Shown: piece after piece, positions 55,401 through 60,857 of the stretch
How positions within the stretch are numbered: position 1 is the first letter of the stretch
Layout: every line of letters starts with the position of its first letter
NCBI GenBank assembly: GCA_039621445.1
Contig: CP154955.1
Location: 62,289,668-62,353,667, forward strand
Reading direction: 5' to 3'
Source: Euglena gracilis
Lineage: Eukaryota; Euglenida; Euglenophyceae; Euglenales
DNA: 64,000 nucleotides
Notes under the pieces: generated by a model
What the model saw: only the letters and a program-made list of their open reading frames with translations
What the model was told of the DNA's origin: nothing
The model's database searches: none
Translations under genes and position numbers: made by a program

Positions 55401-57716
55401 TCTCTGTTTTTTTTCCTGTGCATTTTGCGTTGAATGCTGGGGGCCAGGCTTGTGCTGAGTCAGATGCCCACCCCGCGTCGTGGGGGGTGTGCCTGCTGGG
55501 GGCAGGCACCCTACAGCATCCCCTCCCCCCCAGTCGGTGGGCTCAAGCCTGGTTGGGGCAGCATAGTTTTTTTTTAAAATTTTCTGAAGGACCTCCCTGC
55601 CCATGGGCAGGCTGGGGGGCAGGGCGTGGGTTGCGCTTGGTCGGGTCAGGGGTTTTCTTAAGCCGAAGGGTACCCCATCCCAGCCAGCCAGCAGCTCAAC
55701 TCCAGCCAGCAGCCCAAATCGTGGCTGGGAGCCCCCCCCGTCGATTTATTTCCAGCCAACCAAAGAATGGCTAGGCAGTTAAAGTTTTGGACAGTGCCCA
55801 AAAAAATGGGAACACTGGTTGCTCTTGCTCAATTTCTTGGCCTGTGCCTTCTCTGCGCACCCCGTATACAAGGCACCCCCCCCCCCCCGGTTGGAAAAAA
55901 GAAGCCTCGAGGTCAGGGCTGTACAGGAATCCCTGAAACCAGGAGACGGCTATTTGCCTTCATCCTGGCGGTGGGGGGTCCGACTTTCAGGTTCGGGCTT
56001 TCCCATATAGCTATATGCTCGTGGTGAAAAGGCAAAAACAAATCACACGCTCCATTTCTACGTCCTCCCTTCAGGCAAGAAGGTGCGGCCCACCCCGGCC
56101 CCGGCCGCCGCCTCCACGGAGCGGCTGCTGTGGATCCCCGGTGTCAAGGCCCCGGAGCACCTGAACAACACGCTGGTCGGGGACCGCGGCTTCGACCCGC
56201 TGAACCTCGGCAAGGACCCCAACGCCCTGGAGCGCTTCCGCGTGTCCGAGGTGTTCCACGGCCGGCTGGCCATGCTGGCGTTCGCCGGGGCGCTGGTGCC
56301 GGAGCTGCTGGCCACGCCCCGGCTTTCTGAATTTTTCAGGAACGTCGCACCCCATCCCGAGGTGACCAAAAAATTGGTCAAACCTCCGAAAAGGTGTCCT
56401 CTCACGGGGGGATGGTCATTGGACAAAAGGGGGTCGTTGGATATAGGGGGGAAACGGGAAAATAGGGGGGAAACGGGAAAATAGGGGGGAAACGGGAAAA
56501 TAGGGGGGAAACGGGAAAATAGGGGGGAAGGGGTAAAAAGTGCTCAGCACACGACAAGCTTAAATTTTCGACAAACACAAATTTTAGACCGGGTCAGAAA
56601 AATGAAAAACCTAATAAAGAACCGACGGACCCCTGGGGGAAACAAAAGCGCCCCCTGGCGTGAAGCGCCGGGACGAAAAAATTTGCCCAAAAATTGGCCA
56701 AAATGCCATTTTTGACATATTTTGGACAAAAATTTGTCAAAATTGCCCAAAATTTTCGGCGCAAAGCGCCGGAAAGGAAAATTTGGGCATTTTTGGGTGC
56801 GTAGGGACCCGGGTACCCACCAACTTTCTTTTGACCCCATGTCCAACGACCACCCCCCCCCCCCCCCTCGGTCAGCAGAGGACAGAGGTTACCGGCCATT
56901 GGACATAGGGGGGGGGGTAGGGTCAAGAAAGAGGAGGGGGTCGAGGAAAATGACTGGATGCCTTTTTGATGGGTATTTCACAGGCCACCATATGGTGCAT
57001 GTCTGGGATCAAAGCAGAGAATTTCAGGCATTGTTTCAACATTGGAATTGCGGCGAAAAGATGGAAACAATCTCCACGCTCGACCAGGTATCCCACTTTT
57101 TTCTCCTGCGTAAAATCATGCAAAGTCGCCCACAGGATTTCGGCCGTCAGCATGAGTGATCGGCCCTGCCTCTTGGGGGAGAATCGGCAGGGGGGGGCAC
57201 AAACACGTTTTTTTGTGTGTTTTTCCCCGGCGATTTTTTTGGATTTTGGTTGTGTTTTTTTGTGTCGCTTTTTTTTTGAGGGAGGTCATGATGATTGTCT
57301 TTTTTTTTGTGATGTGACACACTTGCCTAATAACCTCGTGCTGGGGTGTGCCGCCGCGCGGCGTGGCGTGGTACGACGCCGTCCACACCCCGGACCCGAT
57401 CACGCTGACCACGTTCCTGCTGGTGCTGGCCGTGGCCACGGGCCCCATCGAGCTGTGGCGGTACGACGGCCGGTTCCCCGCCTGGGAGGAGGGGGAGGAG
57501 CTGGAGCCCAAGGTGGCCGACATCGCCTACCCGGGGGCCGACCCGTTCGAGTGGTCCAGCGAGGAGGCCAAGCTGAAGGAGCTGAAGAACGGCCGGCTGG
57601 CCATGATCGCCGTGCTGGGCTTCTACTTCCAGCACGCCAAGACGGGGGCCAGCCCCATCGAGAACCTGGTCGCGTTCATCAACGACGGCGCCAACATCAC
57701 CACCGCCATGTTCTAA
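15442..57716 (+). CDS. LHCI-type chlorophyll a/b-binding polyprotein precursor, 18 exons, seven units
   Basis: Antenna protein precursor for the plastid thylakoid, about 1554 aa. Presequence exons: 15442-15598, 15651-15674, 15723-15790, 16380-16494. Unit exon pairs: 36403-36643/37243-37616; 40014-40254/40784-41157; 43554-43795/44332-44707; 44804-45044/45908-46281; 50775-51015/51506-51879; 53951-54191/54679-55052; 56075-56315/57350-57716 (TAA). Lengths sum to 4665 nt, in frame. Each unit of about 205 residues has the three-helix LHC fold: WIPGVKAP and GDRGFDPL at the N-terminus, helix 1 with EVFHGR, helix 2 [14 protein letters not shown], helix 3 with ELKNGR, then [11 protein letters not shown]. 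The motif order and spacing fit Lhca better than Lhcb. No unit has its own start, and only the last has a stop, so the product is a polyprotein, as known for Euglena LHCI and LHCII. Between-unit introns are GT-AG, phase 1; within-unit introns lack GT-AG. Confidence 0.92.
18293..18457 (-). CDS. PHD-finger exon fragment, antisense in the big intron
   Basis: After a possible acceptor (TATAAAACAG at 18467-18458) an open frame of 54 codons runs to a TGA at 18295-18293. It spells a C4-H-C3 zinc finger: Cys-x2-Cys (CGFC), 17 residues, Cys-x2-Cys (CDAC), x4, His-x2-Cys (HFHC), 14-residue spacing, then Cys-x2-Cys (CKAC). The CDAC....YHFHC block is characteristic of PHD fingers, which bind histone tails in chromatin proteins and also occur in some transposon proteins. 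It is probably the last exon of a nested antisense gene or of an element, since the sequence upstream is GGTCGGGCCGACC repeat. I found no further exons. Confidence 0.5.
   Translation of the reverse strand, partial: EKCGFCGVAIPKNPNCVELNKVCDACGLAYHFHCQDLRRPPKYGSFLCKACCVP
18480..19090. repeat. Clusters of the GGTCGGGCCGACC palindrome
   Basis: Two blocks (about 18490-18575 and 18858-19090) carry many copies of GGTCGGGCCGACC or its centre-swapped form GGTCGGCCCGACC, separated by a few to about 20 bases such as ATGG, AGGT or CATA. The pieces between are G/C-run DNA. The same motif recurs at 20045-20150, 22533-22640, 26960-27062, 27735-28050 and 30228-30320. Confidence 0.85.
19308..19459. repeat. 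Foldback element copy 1
   Basis: Arms of about 70 bases starting CTACAAGGTACC and ending GGTACCTTGTAG fold over a GCGCC-rich tip. Each arm includes CCCAACTAGGGTTAA or its complement. Outside the arms lies AGGGTTAGGGTTACG. Confidence 0.85.
19756..19830. repeat. Degenerate TTAGGG-type tract
   Basis: About 75 bases of GGTTAGGG, GGTCAGGG and variants in tandem. This resembles a telomere repeat but is internal and imperfect. Shorter tracts (two or three units) occur at 11831, 12301, 13226, 19238, 20822, 27410 and 48570. Confidence 0.75.
20045..20150. repeat. GGTCGGGCCGACC palindrome cluster
   Basis: At least five copies of the 13-bp palindrome in about 100 bases, followed at 20160 by the ATCCGCACGGAGCC motif that also flanks the other clusters. 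Confidence 0.85.
20457..20880. repeat. Direct repeat copy 1, containing foldback copy 2 (20611-20772)
   Basis: Nearly identical to 21465-21880, 1005 bases downstream. It holds CCAACCAATTGG and GTCGGCCGAC motifs, a GGTCGATCGACC palindrome, and a foldback with GCCTGCAGGGGACCAGC-type arms around AACTAGGGTTAA. Confidence 0.85.
21465..21880. repeat. Direct repeat copy 2, containing foldback copy 3 (21616-21777)
   Basis: Second copy of the 20457-20880 block with only a few differences over about 410 bases, which suggests recent duplication of this part of the intron. Confidence 0.85.
22533..22640. repeat. GGTCGGGCCGACC palindrome cluster
   Basis: Six to seven palindromes alternate with CACCACAG or CATGGT spacers. 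It is followed by CCACCGGAAATCCGCTCGG and TGTTTTATAGGC, sequence shared with the 18.46-kb cluster, so cluster plus flank was copied as a unit. Confidence 0.85.
22810..22987 (-). CDS. Possible terminal exon of unknown protein, antisense in the big intron
   Basis: After CACCCCCTAG (acceptor-like) an open frame of 59 codons runs from 22987 to a TGA at 22812-22810 with balanced, non-repetitive amino-acid use (for example [18 protein letters not shown] and [10 protein letters not shown]). I do not recognise the family. It could be the end of a nested gene or of an element, and I found no partner exon. Confidence 0.3.
23350..23505. repeat. 33-bp tandem array, copy 1
   Basis: Five copies of a unit built on GTCGATTTCCATTCAGGCGC followed by CCGTTTATG. 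Homogeneous neighbours suggest recent expansion. Related arrays are at 24098-24255 and 25627-25782. Confidence 0.9.
23506..24260. repeat. Long direct repeat copy 1 (about 0.75 kb)
   Basis: Begins GAAATCTGTTGCTAGTCAG and includes GGTGATCACAGCTGGCTGAA and the CAGACTC-rich stretch. The same order recurs from 24597 to about 25785, where the second copy is interrupted by the element at 25148-25445. Confidence 0.8.
24098..24255. repeat. 33-bp tandem array, copy 2
   Basis: Five units of the GTCGATTTCCATTCAGGCGC repeat, with the last ones slightly shortened (GCCGTTTATG). Confidence 0.9.
24363..24477. repeat. Foldback hairpin with GGCGCC-rich tip
   Basis: Arms of about 50 bases (AAAAATCGACCGACACTAAC ... 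GTTAGTGTCGGTCGATTTTT) around a GCTCGCTTCGCTCGCTCGC tip. A second copy is at 25892-25995. Confidence 0.9.
24475..24591. repeat. Second foldback hairpin, different sequence
   Basis: Arms of about 52 bases (ACAAATTGTGGCTGAGCCCA ... TGGGCTCAGCCACAATTTGT) meet at GGGGGCCCCCTTCGGGGGCC. It abuts the previous hairpin. Confidence 0.9.
25148..25445. mobile_element. hAT-like non-autonomous element with 8-bp target duplication
   Basis: Ends CAGGGATTTTTTTAAG and CTTAAAAAAAACCCCTG. Flanks TTTAAGAC at 25140-25147 and 25446-25453 are identical. The insertion is proven by the empty counterpart near 24010-24035 in the sister repeat. The interior has G/C runs and a GGCGCCGCAGGCGCC palindrome. Relatives: 39128-39434, 42670-42974. 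Confidence 0.88.
25627..25782. repeat. 33-bp tandem array, copy 3
   Basis: Five units of GTCGATTTCCATTCAGGCGC with TTTATGTCAGT or TTTATGTCGGT joins. Confidence 0.9.
25892..25995. repeat. Foldback hairpin, second copy of 24363-24477
   Basis: Same arms and tip as 24363-24477, and likewise preceded by the shared GGTCGAATGAATATCAAGAC stretch. Confidence 0.9.
26278..26358. repeat. GGTCGCTAGCGACC palindrome cluster
   Basis: Several copies of the 14-bp palindrome GGTCGCTAGCGACC and variants with GGTCGCCAGCGACC. This is a second palindrome family, with copies at 31490-31605 and about 35920-35955. Confidence 0.8.
26551..26819. mobile_element. hAT-like non-autonomous element
   Basis: Ends CAGGCTTCTTTTTAAG and CTTAAAAAGAAGCCTG. 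The 8-bp flanks GGTGCGGG at 26543-26550 and 26820-26827 are identical. The interior is almost entirely G/C runs with GGCGCGAAGCGCC. Confidence 0.85.
26960..27062. repeat. Two GGTCGGGCCGACC sites in a short direct duplication
   Basis: A block of about 60 bases, with GGCTCCGTGCGGATTTCCGG, a CATCGTGGAGG spacer and the palindrome, occurs twice in a row, split by a G/C run. Confidence 0.75.
27171..27405. repeat. Foldback element copy 4 (longest arms)
   Basis: The 235-bp stretch starts TTATCCAAACAGCAGAACAT and ends with the complement. The arms of about 105 bases are nearly perfect. It includes the shorter arms of copy 1 and shows what the full-length element looks like. TTAGGG-type tracts flank its right side. 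Confidence 0.9.
27735..28050. repeat. GGTCGGGCCGACC palindrome clusters
   Basis: Three groups of palindromes. The last part (about 27950-28110, ending near CCCTTGGCCAAACCCTG) parallels 18990-19150, so the two regions share a copied block of at least 150 bases. Confidence 0.8.
28227..28620. repeat. T-rich GCGCATTTTT tract
   Basis: Dozens of ATTTTTTGCGCATTTTT-like units. Long open frames here are low-complexity artefacts. Confidence 0.75.
29196..29774 (+). pseudogene. Coding-like ORF with one frameshift, possibly recombinase-related
   Basis: After TGTCTTCACAG an ATG at 29204 opens a frame with ordinary composition ([17 protein letters not shown] ...). At the G run near 29394-29399 (six G) the sensible reading moves to another frame and continues to TGA at 29772-29774; one G fewer would join the two. 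The second part ([14 protein letters not shown] ... [16 protein letters not shown]) is helical and recalls the SAM-like N-terminal domain of tyrosine recombinases, but I see no catalytic residues. A following stretch (29775-30060) also looks partly coding. It could be an element relic or a nested gene with a sequence error. Confidence 0.35.
30228..30320. repeat. GGTCGGGCCGACC palindrome cluster
   Basis: Four palindromes with the same AATGGTCGATAGGCCAT-type spacer seen at about 20080. Confidence 0.75.
30925..31472. mobile_element. hAT-like element, GGATGGATGGG family, copy 1
   Basis: Ends CAGGGATGGATGGGAAGCC and GGCTTCCCATCCATCCCTG. Flanking octamers GGGGTGGT (30917-30924 and 31473-31480) are identical. 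The shared interior includes TCCGGCGCTGCGCGCCGGA and TTGGATCGATTTTCAAAG. No coding capacity. Confidence 0.9.
31490..31605. repeat. GGTCGCTAGCGACC palindrome cluster
   Basis: Copies of GGTCGCTAGCGACC with CCGGTCGCTCCGACCACC spacers, directly after the hAT-like element; the same order (element-like end, then palindromes) occurs near 35920. Confidence 0.8.
31620..32210. repeat. Decayed repeat with GAGCTTTCGATCGAGGGGT motif
   Basis: Two diverged copies (about 31690-31860 and 32030-32180) share AAGAGCTTTCGATCGAGGGG and a TTTGGTG-type phrase. Frames look partly coding, but each is broken; I recognise no family. Confidence 0.4.
33282..33339. mobile_element. Minimal hAT-like element (58 bp)
   Basis: Only the two ends remain, CAGGCTTCTTTTTAAG and CTTAAAAAGAAGCCTG, around a short C run. 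Flanks TTCTGGAC and TTCTGGCC differ at one base. Confidence 0.7.
33737..33842. repeat. Foldback hairpin
   Basis: Arms with AAAAATCGTGGGC and GCCCACGATTTTT, continuing through ATTCAGGG/CCCTGAAT and GGGTCAAGGGCGCC around GCGGC. A stable structure if transcribed. Confidence 0.75.
34194..34600. repeat. T-rich TTTTTTTGCAT tract
   Basis: Repeated TTTTTTTGCATTTTTTTGCA blocks with three longer copies of a unit containing GGAAAATTTTTTTGT and TTGGTTGCCATATGT. Confidence 0.75.
34873..35409. mobile_element. hAT-like element, GGATGGATGGG family, copy 2
   Basis: Same ends and interior as 30925-31472. Flanking octamers GTCGACCC (34865-34872 and 35410-35417) match perfectly. A solo left end lies just before it at 34835. 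Confidence 0.9.
36403..37616 (+). CDS. LHC polyprotein unit 1 (exons 36403-36643 and 37243-37616)
   Basis: Begins [13 protein letters not shown] directly after LLATAG of the presequence. Reads [11 protein letters not shown] (Asn where later units have Asp), [10 protein letters not shown] and EEPEPKV. Helix 1 and helix 3 carry EVFHGR and ELKNGR, whose Glu, His/Asn and Arg are the chlorophyll-binding and salt-bridge residues of the family. Its internal intron (599 nt) starts GCCCCAG and ends CTGGGGTGT, no GT-AG. Confidence 0.92.
39128..39434. mobile_element. hAT-like element in the intron between units 1 and 2
   Basis: Ends CAGGGATTTTTTTAAG and CTTAAAAAAACCCCTG; target duplication GTTCAGGG at 39120-39127 and 39435-39442. 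It was already present when the segment duplicated, since the second copy sits at the matching place (42670). Confidence 0.88.
40014..41157 (+). CDS. LHC polyprotein unit 2 (exons 40014-40254 and 40784-41157)
   Basis: Protein identical to unit 1 as far as I can read, including the Asn in [17 protein letters not shown] and EEPEPKV. It is the product of the 3.54-kb tandem duplication. Internal intron 529 nt, with the same GCCCCAG...CTGGGG ends. Confidence 0.92.
42670..42974. mobile_element. hAT-like element, duplicated copy of 39128-39434
   Basis: Same ends and the same GTTCAGGG flanks (42662-42669 and 42975-42982). The G/C-run interior differs from its sister far more than the surrounding DNA, so homopolymers change fastest, or are assembled worst. 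Confidence 0.85.
43554..44707 (+). CDS. LHC polyprotein unit 3 (exons 43554-43795 and 44332-44707)
   Basis: Exon 1 now has [11 protein letters not shown] and ends ELLAM; exon 2 begins MPLRGVAW instead of PPRGVAW. The internal intron (536 nt) best fits a CAG (+4..+6) / CTG (-8..-6) pairing, which shifts both ends and adds one residue compared with other units. [10 protein letters not shown] and EELEPKV set it apart from units 1 and 2. The intron to unit 4 is only 96 nt. Confidence 0.9.
44804..46281 (+). CDS. LHC polyprotein unit 4 (exons 44804-45044 and 45908-46281)
   Basis: The most diverged first exon: [19 protein letters not shown] (Thr and Ala replacements) and Asn in LGKNPN; it ends GCCACTCCCCAAC. 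Second exon like unit 3 ([13 protein letters not shown]). Internal intron 863 nt. Confidence 0.9.
46706..47188. mobile_element. hAT-like element, GGATGGATGGG family, copy 3
   Basis: Ends CAGGGATGGATGGGAAGCC and GGCCTCCCATCCATCCCTG. Flanks CCCCCACC (46698-46705 and 47189-47196) are identical. Confidence 0.88.
47943..48330. repeat. TCGAGGAGG/CCTCCTCGA tandem array, copy 1
   Basis: About eight units of roughly 43 bases, built from CGAACCTCCTCGAACG and CATTCGAGGAGGGTCTCGAA, which are themselves partly self-complementary. Open frames through it on both strands are repeat artefacts. Confidence 0.88.
48865..50080. repeat. 686-bp direct repeat with foldback copies 5 and 6
   Basis: GTTGAGCTGTTTTGTAAGTT at 48881 recurs at 49567. 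Each copy contains a foldback (49210-49360 and 49898-50048) with CTACAGGGTAC arms around AACTAGGGTTAA, plus GAATAGGGTTAGGGT. An older half-foldback lies at 48638-48678. Confidence 0.85.
50264..50570. repeat. TCGAGGAGG/CCTCCTCGA tandem array, copy 2
   Basis: Same unit family as 47943-48330, about seven units. It ends in the same TTCGAGACCCTCCTCC sequence as copy 1. Confidence 0.88.
50775..51879 (+). CDS. LHC polyprotein unit 5 (exons 50775-51015 and 51506-51879)
   Basis: [19 protein letters not shown]; one private change, FYFQHVKTG for QHAKTG. Internal intron 490 nt, nearly identical to that of unit 6. The intron begins GCCCCAGCAGAACATCGCCC, so an unspliced reading would end in a stop after eight codons. 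Confidence 0.92.
51880..53950 (+). other. Conventional intron between units 5 and 6
   Basis: GT...CTTTCAG, phase 1, 2071 nt. Contains GCTAGCCAG-type repeats (51940-52290, 53230-53640), AT-rich DNA with no gene, and a copy of the 125-bp dispersed repeat (53771-53895). Confidence 0.85.
53951..55052 (+). CDS. LHC polyprotein unit 6 (exons 53951-54191 and 54679-55052)
   Basis: Like unit 5 but with EEPEPKV. Both exons and the internal intron (487 nt) match unit 5 at about 99 percent by eye, whereas the DNA on either side differs, so a roughly 1.1-kb exon-intron-exon block was copied or converted. Confidence 0.92.
56075..57716 (+). CDS. LHC polyprotein unit 7, terminal (exons 56075-56315 and 57350-57716)
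   Basis: [19 protein letters not shown]. The second exon ends ANITTAMF then TAA (57714-57716), exactly where other units read FATAG, so the C-terminal unit lacks the linker. Internal intron 1034 nt; its donor reads GCCCCGG, making a G-T wobble in the end pairing. Confidence 0.93.
56443..56530. repeat. 19-bp tandem repeat in the unit 7 internal intron
   Basis: Four to five copies of GGGGGGAAACGGGAAAATA in a row. Confidence 0.9.
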
Positions 57717-58431
57717 GTGTGCTGTGCTGTGTGTTTCAATATCCAGTGTAGCCATGGCTGGAAGTGTGGTAGAATTCAGGGCTTGGGGTCATACATCTCT
57801 TTAAGGACCCCGGGGGGGGGTTGCTGGGCTTGGGCTAGAAATTTGGGCTGGCTAGCCCGCCCCCCCCCCCCCCGGGAGCTGGACTGAAATCGGAAAAATG
57901 CCCAAAAATGACCTGCAGAACACAGTTTTGAAAAAATGATGCATCTGAAACCCCCCAAAAATGCCCCAAACGCCCCCCACACCCCATTTTTGGCCACTTT
58001 TGAACACAGTTTTTCAAAAAATTTCGGCGCTTTGCGCCGAAAAATTTTGGGCTGGACCCCCAAAAAAGGGGCTGGCTAGCTGGGCTAGCAGCACCCCCCC
58101 CCCCCCGGGGGGGGTGCTGCTGGGCTGGGCCCAAATTGGGGCTGGCTGCAGCCGCCCCCCCCCCCCCCGGGGGGGTTCACAAAACCTTAGAGAGATGTAT
58201 GTACCCCAAGGCCAGATCAGTCATCTGCTTCAGCACTGGCCGACCCCCCCCCCCATCCGGGGGGTGACTTGTTTTTTCGGAGTGACTGGCTGGTTTATGG
58301 CCCAGACCCCCTCCCCCTCCGGGGGGGGGGTCGCCAAAAAACCCCTTCAGTGACCCGCCGGAAAATTTTTGGCCTTTTTTCGTTGTTTTTGGTCAAATTT
58401 CCTATGGATTCCAGAGTGGCTGGTCCCCCTC

Positions 58432-58669
58432 CAGGCCTCTTGTTAAGTCACCGCCCCCCCCCCCCCCCCCGGGGGGGGGGGGGGTGGGTGGGTCCGGGAC
58501 CGACCCTCCCCCGGGGGGGGGGGGTCCCGCGCCGGAGGCGCTGGGTATATACCTTTTCGCGCCGAAAATTTTGAAATTTGCCTTTAACGGGCCCGATTTT
58601 GGGGGGGTCCCGCGCCACCCTGGGTGGGTGGGGGGGACCCCCCCCCCCGGGGTCTTAAAAAGAAGCCTG
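58432..58669. mobile_element. hAT-like non-autonomous element
   Basis: Ends CAGGCCTCTTGTTAAG and CTTAAAAAGAAGCCTG; flanks TCCCCCTC and GCCCCCTC differ at one base. The interior shares GCGCCGGAGGCGCTGGGTAT with 26551-26819. Confidence 0.7.
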
Positions 58670-59645
58670 GCCCCCTCCTACCCCCCCTCCGGGGGGGGGG
58701 GGGCGGGTTTCCCAAAAAAAGCGATTGACTGGTTTTTCGAAAAGTGTAGTGACCCCCCCAGGGGGTTGGTAAAAAATTGTGTGTGCCAGATCTCTCCCCC
58801 CCAATTACAAGATAATTTGTTTTTTCCCCACCGTTTGCTTTATAGATTTTTAGTTGCGGCCCAAACAAAACACAATTTTGGTTGGGCCGCGGTTGGCCAC
58901 AACCCAACCCACGGCCACCCTACCTCCTGTGTCCCACCGAAAATTAGCCGAAAATTGGGTTGTCTTGCACCCAAACCGACCGAAGCGATTTTGATAAACA
59001 AAAATGGCATGATTTTGGGGGAAATAGTCAAAACCTGTGCAGTCTAATCCATTTTCCGGAAATTCTAATGTCGCTGCACGTTTTCATTCAAGAACCTTGA
59101 GGCAATTTTCTGTTGATTGTTTCGTCCGAGTTTAAGTTTCAAGCAACCCCTCAACGCATGTGGTGAAACCCAAATTAAAGCAACCCTTGGCGGATCGGCT
59201 GAAACCTGAAATTTAAGCAACGGGTGGTTTATGTTGTGGGACCAACCCGCGGTCGGGGTTGTAGGAACCCGGTCAGTGGACCGGGGGGGTTGCCTCTTAT
59301 GGGTCCAGCTTGGCAGCCGGGGGAACAGAGGGATGCTCAAGCACGAACGTTCGAGGTTCGAAAACATTTATATGAGGAATCAATTTTTTTCCCCGATGTT
59401 GATCTGTTCTTGCCGAAAATGCCAGATTTGTTTTCCCATTTTTGTGAAGATCTTGCATTGAACGTGCTGGACAGCGGAGTTTTTTCCCTGTTAGGTATGC
59501 GGGGAGAGGGCTTTAGAAATTCCTGGTTGGGAAGCTGATTTCACTCCAGCATCCCCTGTTTCCAATGGTTTGTTTCCAGGTAGCATTTTGTCCACAAACC
59601 CAAACAGCGCTGAATGTTTGCCAACACCTCCTTCCTCTCCCTCAG

Positions 59646-59718
59646 GCCAACCACCTCTTCACCCTCACAACCAAGCATTTCAGAGCCCAGATCAAGCAGA
59701 TCAAGGGATTTGAAACAG
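59646..59718 (+). CDS. Possible exon of an unknown downstream gene
   Basis: After CTTCCTCTCCCTCAG an open stretch encodes a plausible helical peptide (LFTLTTKHFRAQIKQIKGF). I know no family for it and see no partner exons, so this is a weak call. Confidence 0.2.
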
Positions 59719-60267
59719 TTAGTTTGATCTGGTTTGTTTTTGTGAGGGTCTGGGGGGGGGTTGTGAGTGTTTGTTGGGGTGGAGTGATTAATCCCCACGG
59801 GGCAGGGGGGGGGTCTCGCAACTCTCTCAGACGCCAAATTTGGCGTCAAAAAGTGATTGACTGGTCAAGGAAGGGAAAGCCAGTCAAAAGTGGAAAGTGA
59901 ATCTAACCCCACCTGGGGGGGTGGGTGCCTGCCTGGGCGACCCCCCCCAGGGGGGGTAGGGCACACAGCGCCCTAGCACGGACCCCTGCGCCGGGAGCCA
60001 AAAAGGGCTTATTTTTAAAGGAATGTGCCTGGACACAGGCCGAAATCCGACCCCAACCCCCAGGCAGGTACCCCAAGGCACTCCAGACCCCCCCCGGGGG
60101 TTGGTAAAAAACAGCCTGTTTCGGGATCATTTTTGGGGTCGGATTTTCACGAACAATTCCGGGATTTATAAACCCCCCCCACCTATAAACCCCCCCCACC
60201 TATAACCCCCCCCCCCTTCGGCCGACCAACCAAACCGGATTGTGTGAACCCCGGGGGGTTTAGTCAC

Positions 60268-60268
<1 letters not shown>

Positions 60269-60294
<26 letters not shown>
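60269..60294. repeat. (CA)n microsatellite
   Basis: About 13 uninterrupted CA units. Confidence 0.95.
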
Positions 60295-60301
<7 letters not shown>

Positions 60302-60711
60302 GGGCCAGAAGCAAAGTCATAAACACACAAGAAGCTTTAGTGCAACTAAGGGGGGGTTACCGTAGGAGGAGGCTCGATTTCGAACGCTCGAATAAACAGC
60401 CTGATCCCTGTTCCTGTCTTTGTAAATTTTGTGTTGAATGTGCTGGGACAGTGTTGTTGTTCATTATTTTCAAAAAGTTTGAATGAAGTATGGTTGCCCA
60501 CATTGTTTCAATTGGGTGTGTGTTCAAGTGTTTGGACCTGAGGTGCTTGGACGTGGCCCGAATCAGCGACTTGGTGTCGTCGCCAAGCCTTCAATGCCAC
60601 CAGTATTTTTTTCCTGGGCTGTCCCCTCTGTGTTGAGTGGGGGCTTGCTTGCCCTTCCATGCAGGCATCCAGAATATGTTTTTCAGAAAACTCTTTTGCA
60701 CAGATGTGTGC

Positions 60712-60713
60712 AG

Positions 60714-60746
<33 letters not shown>

Positions 60747-60857
60747 ATATGCGCACGCGCACACACAGACACACATGCACACACACACTCACACAAGCAA
60801 ACACACACACATACATGCACACACATACATGCACACATACACACACATACACAATTA
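60712..60857. repeat. (CA)n-rich microsatellite, interrupted
   Basis: CA repeats with ATGCACA and GCGCAC interruptions over about 145 bases. Confidence 0.95.

Noticed and set aside
37261-57700. Arg/Gly/His-rich and antisense Leu/Gln-rich open frames over every second LHC exon
   Set aside because: They are other frames of GC-rich LHC exons and repeat wherever the exon repeats; the LHC frame has family motifs.
60483-60700. Leucine-rich-repeat-like stretch ([15 protein letters not shown])
   Set aside because: Only one repeat, followed by a stop and a CA microsatellite; not enough for a call.
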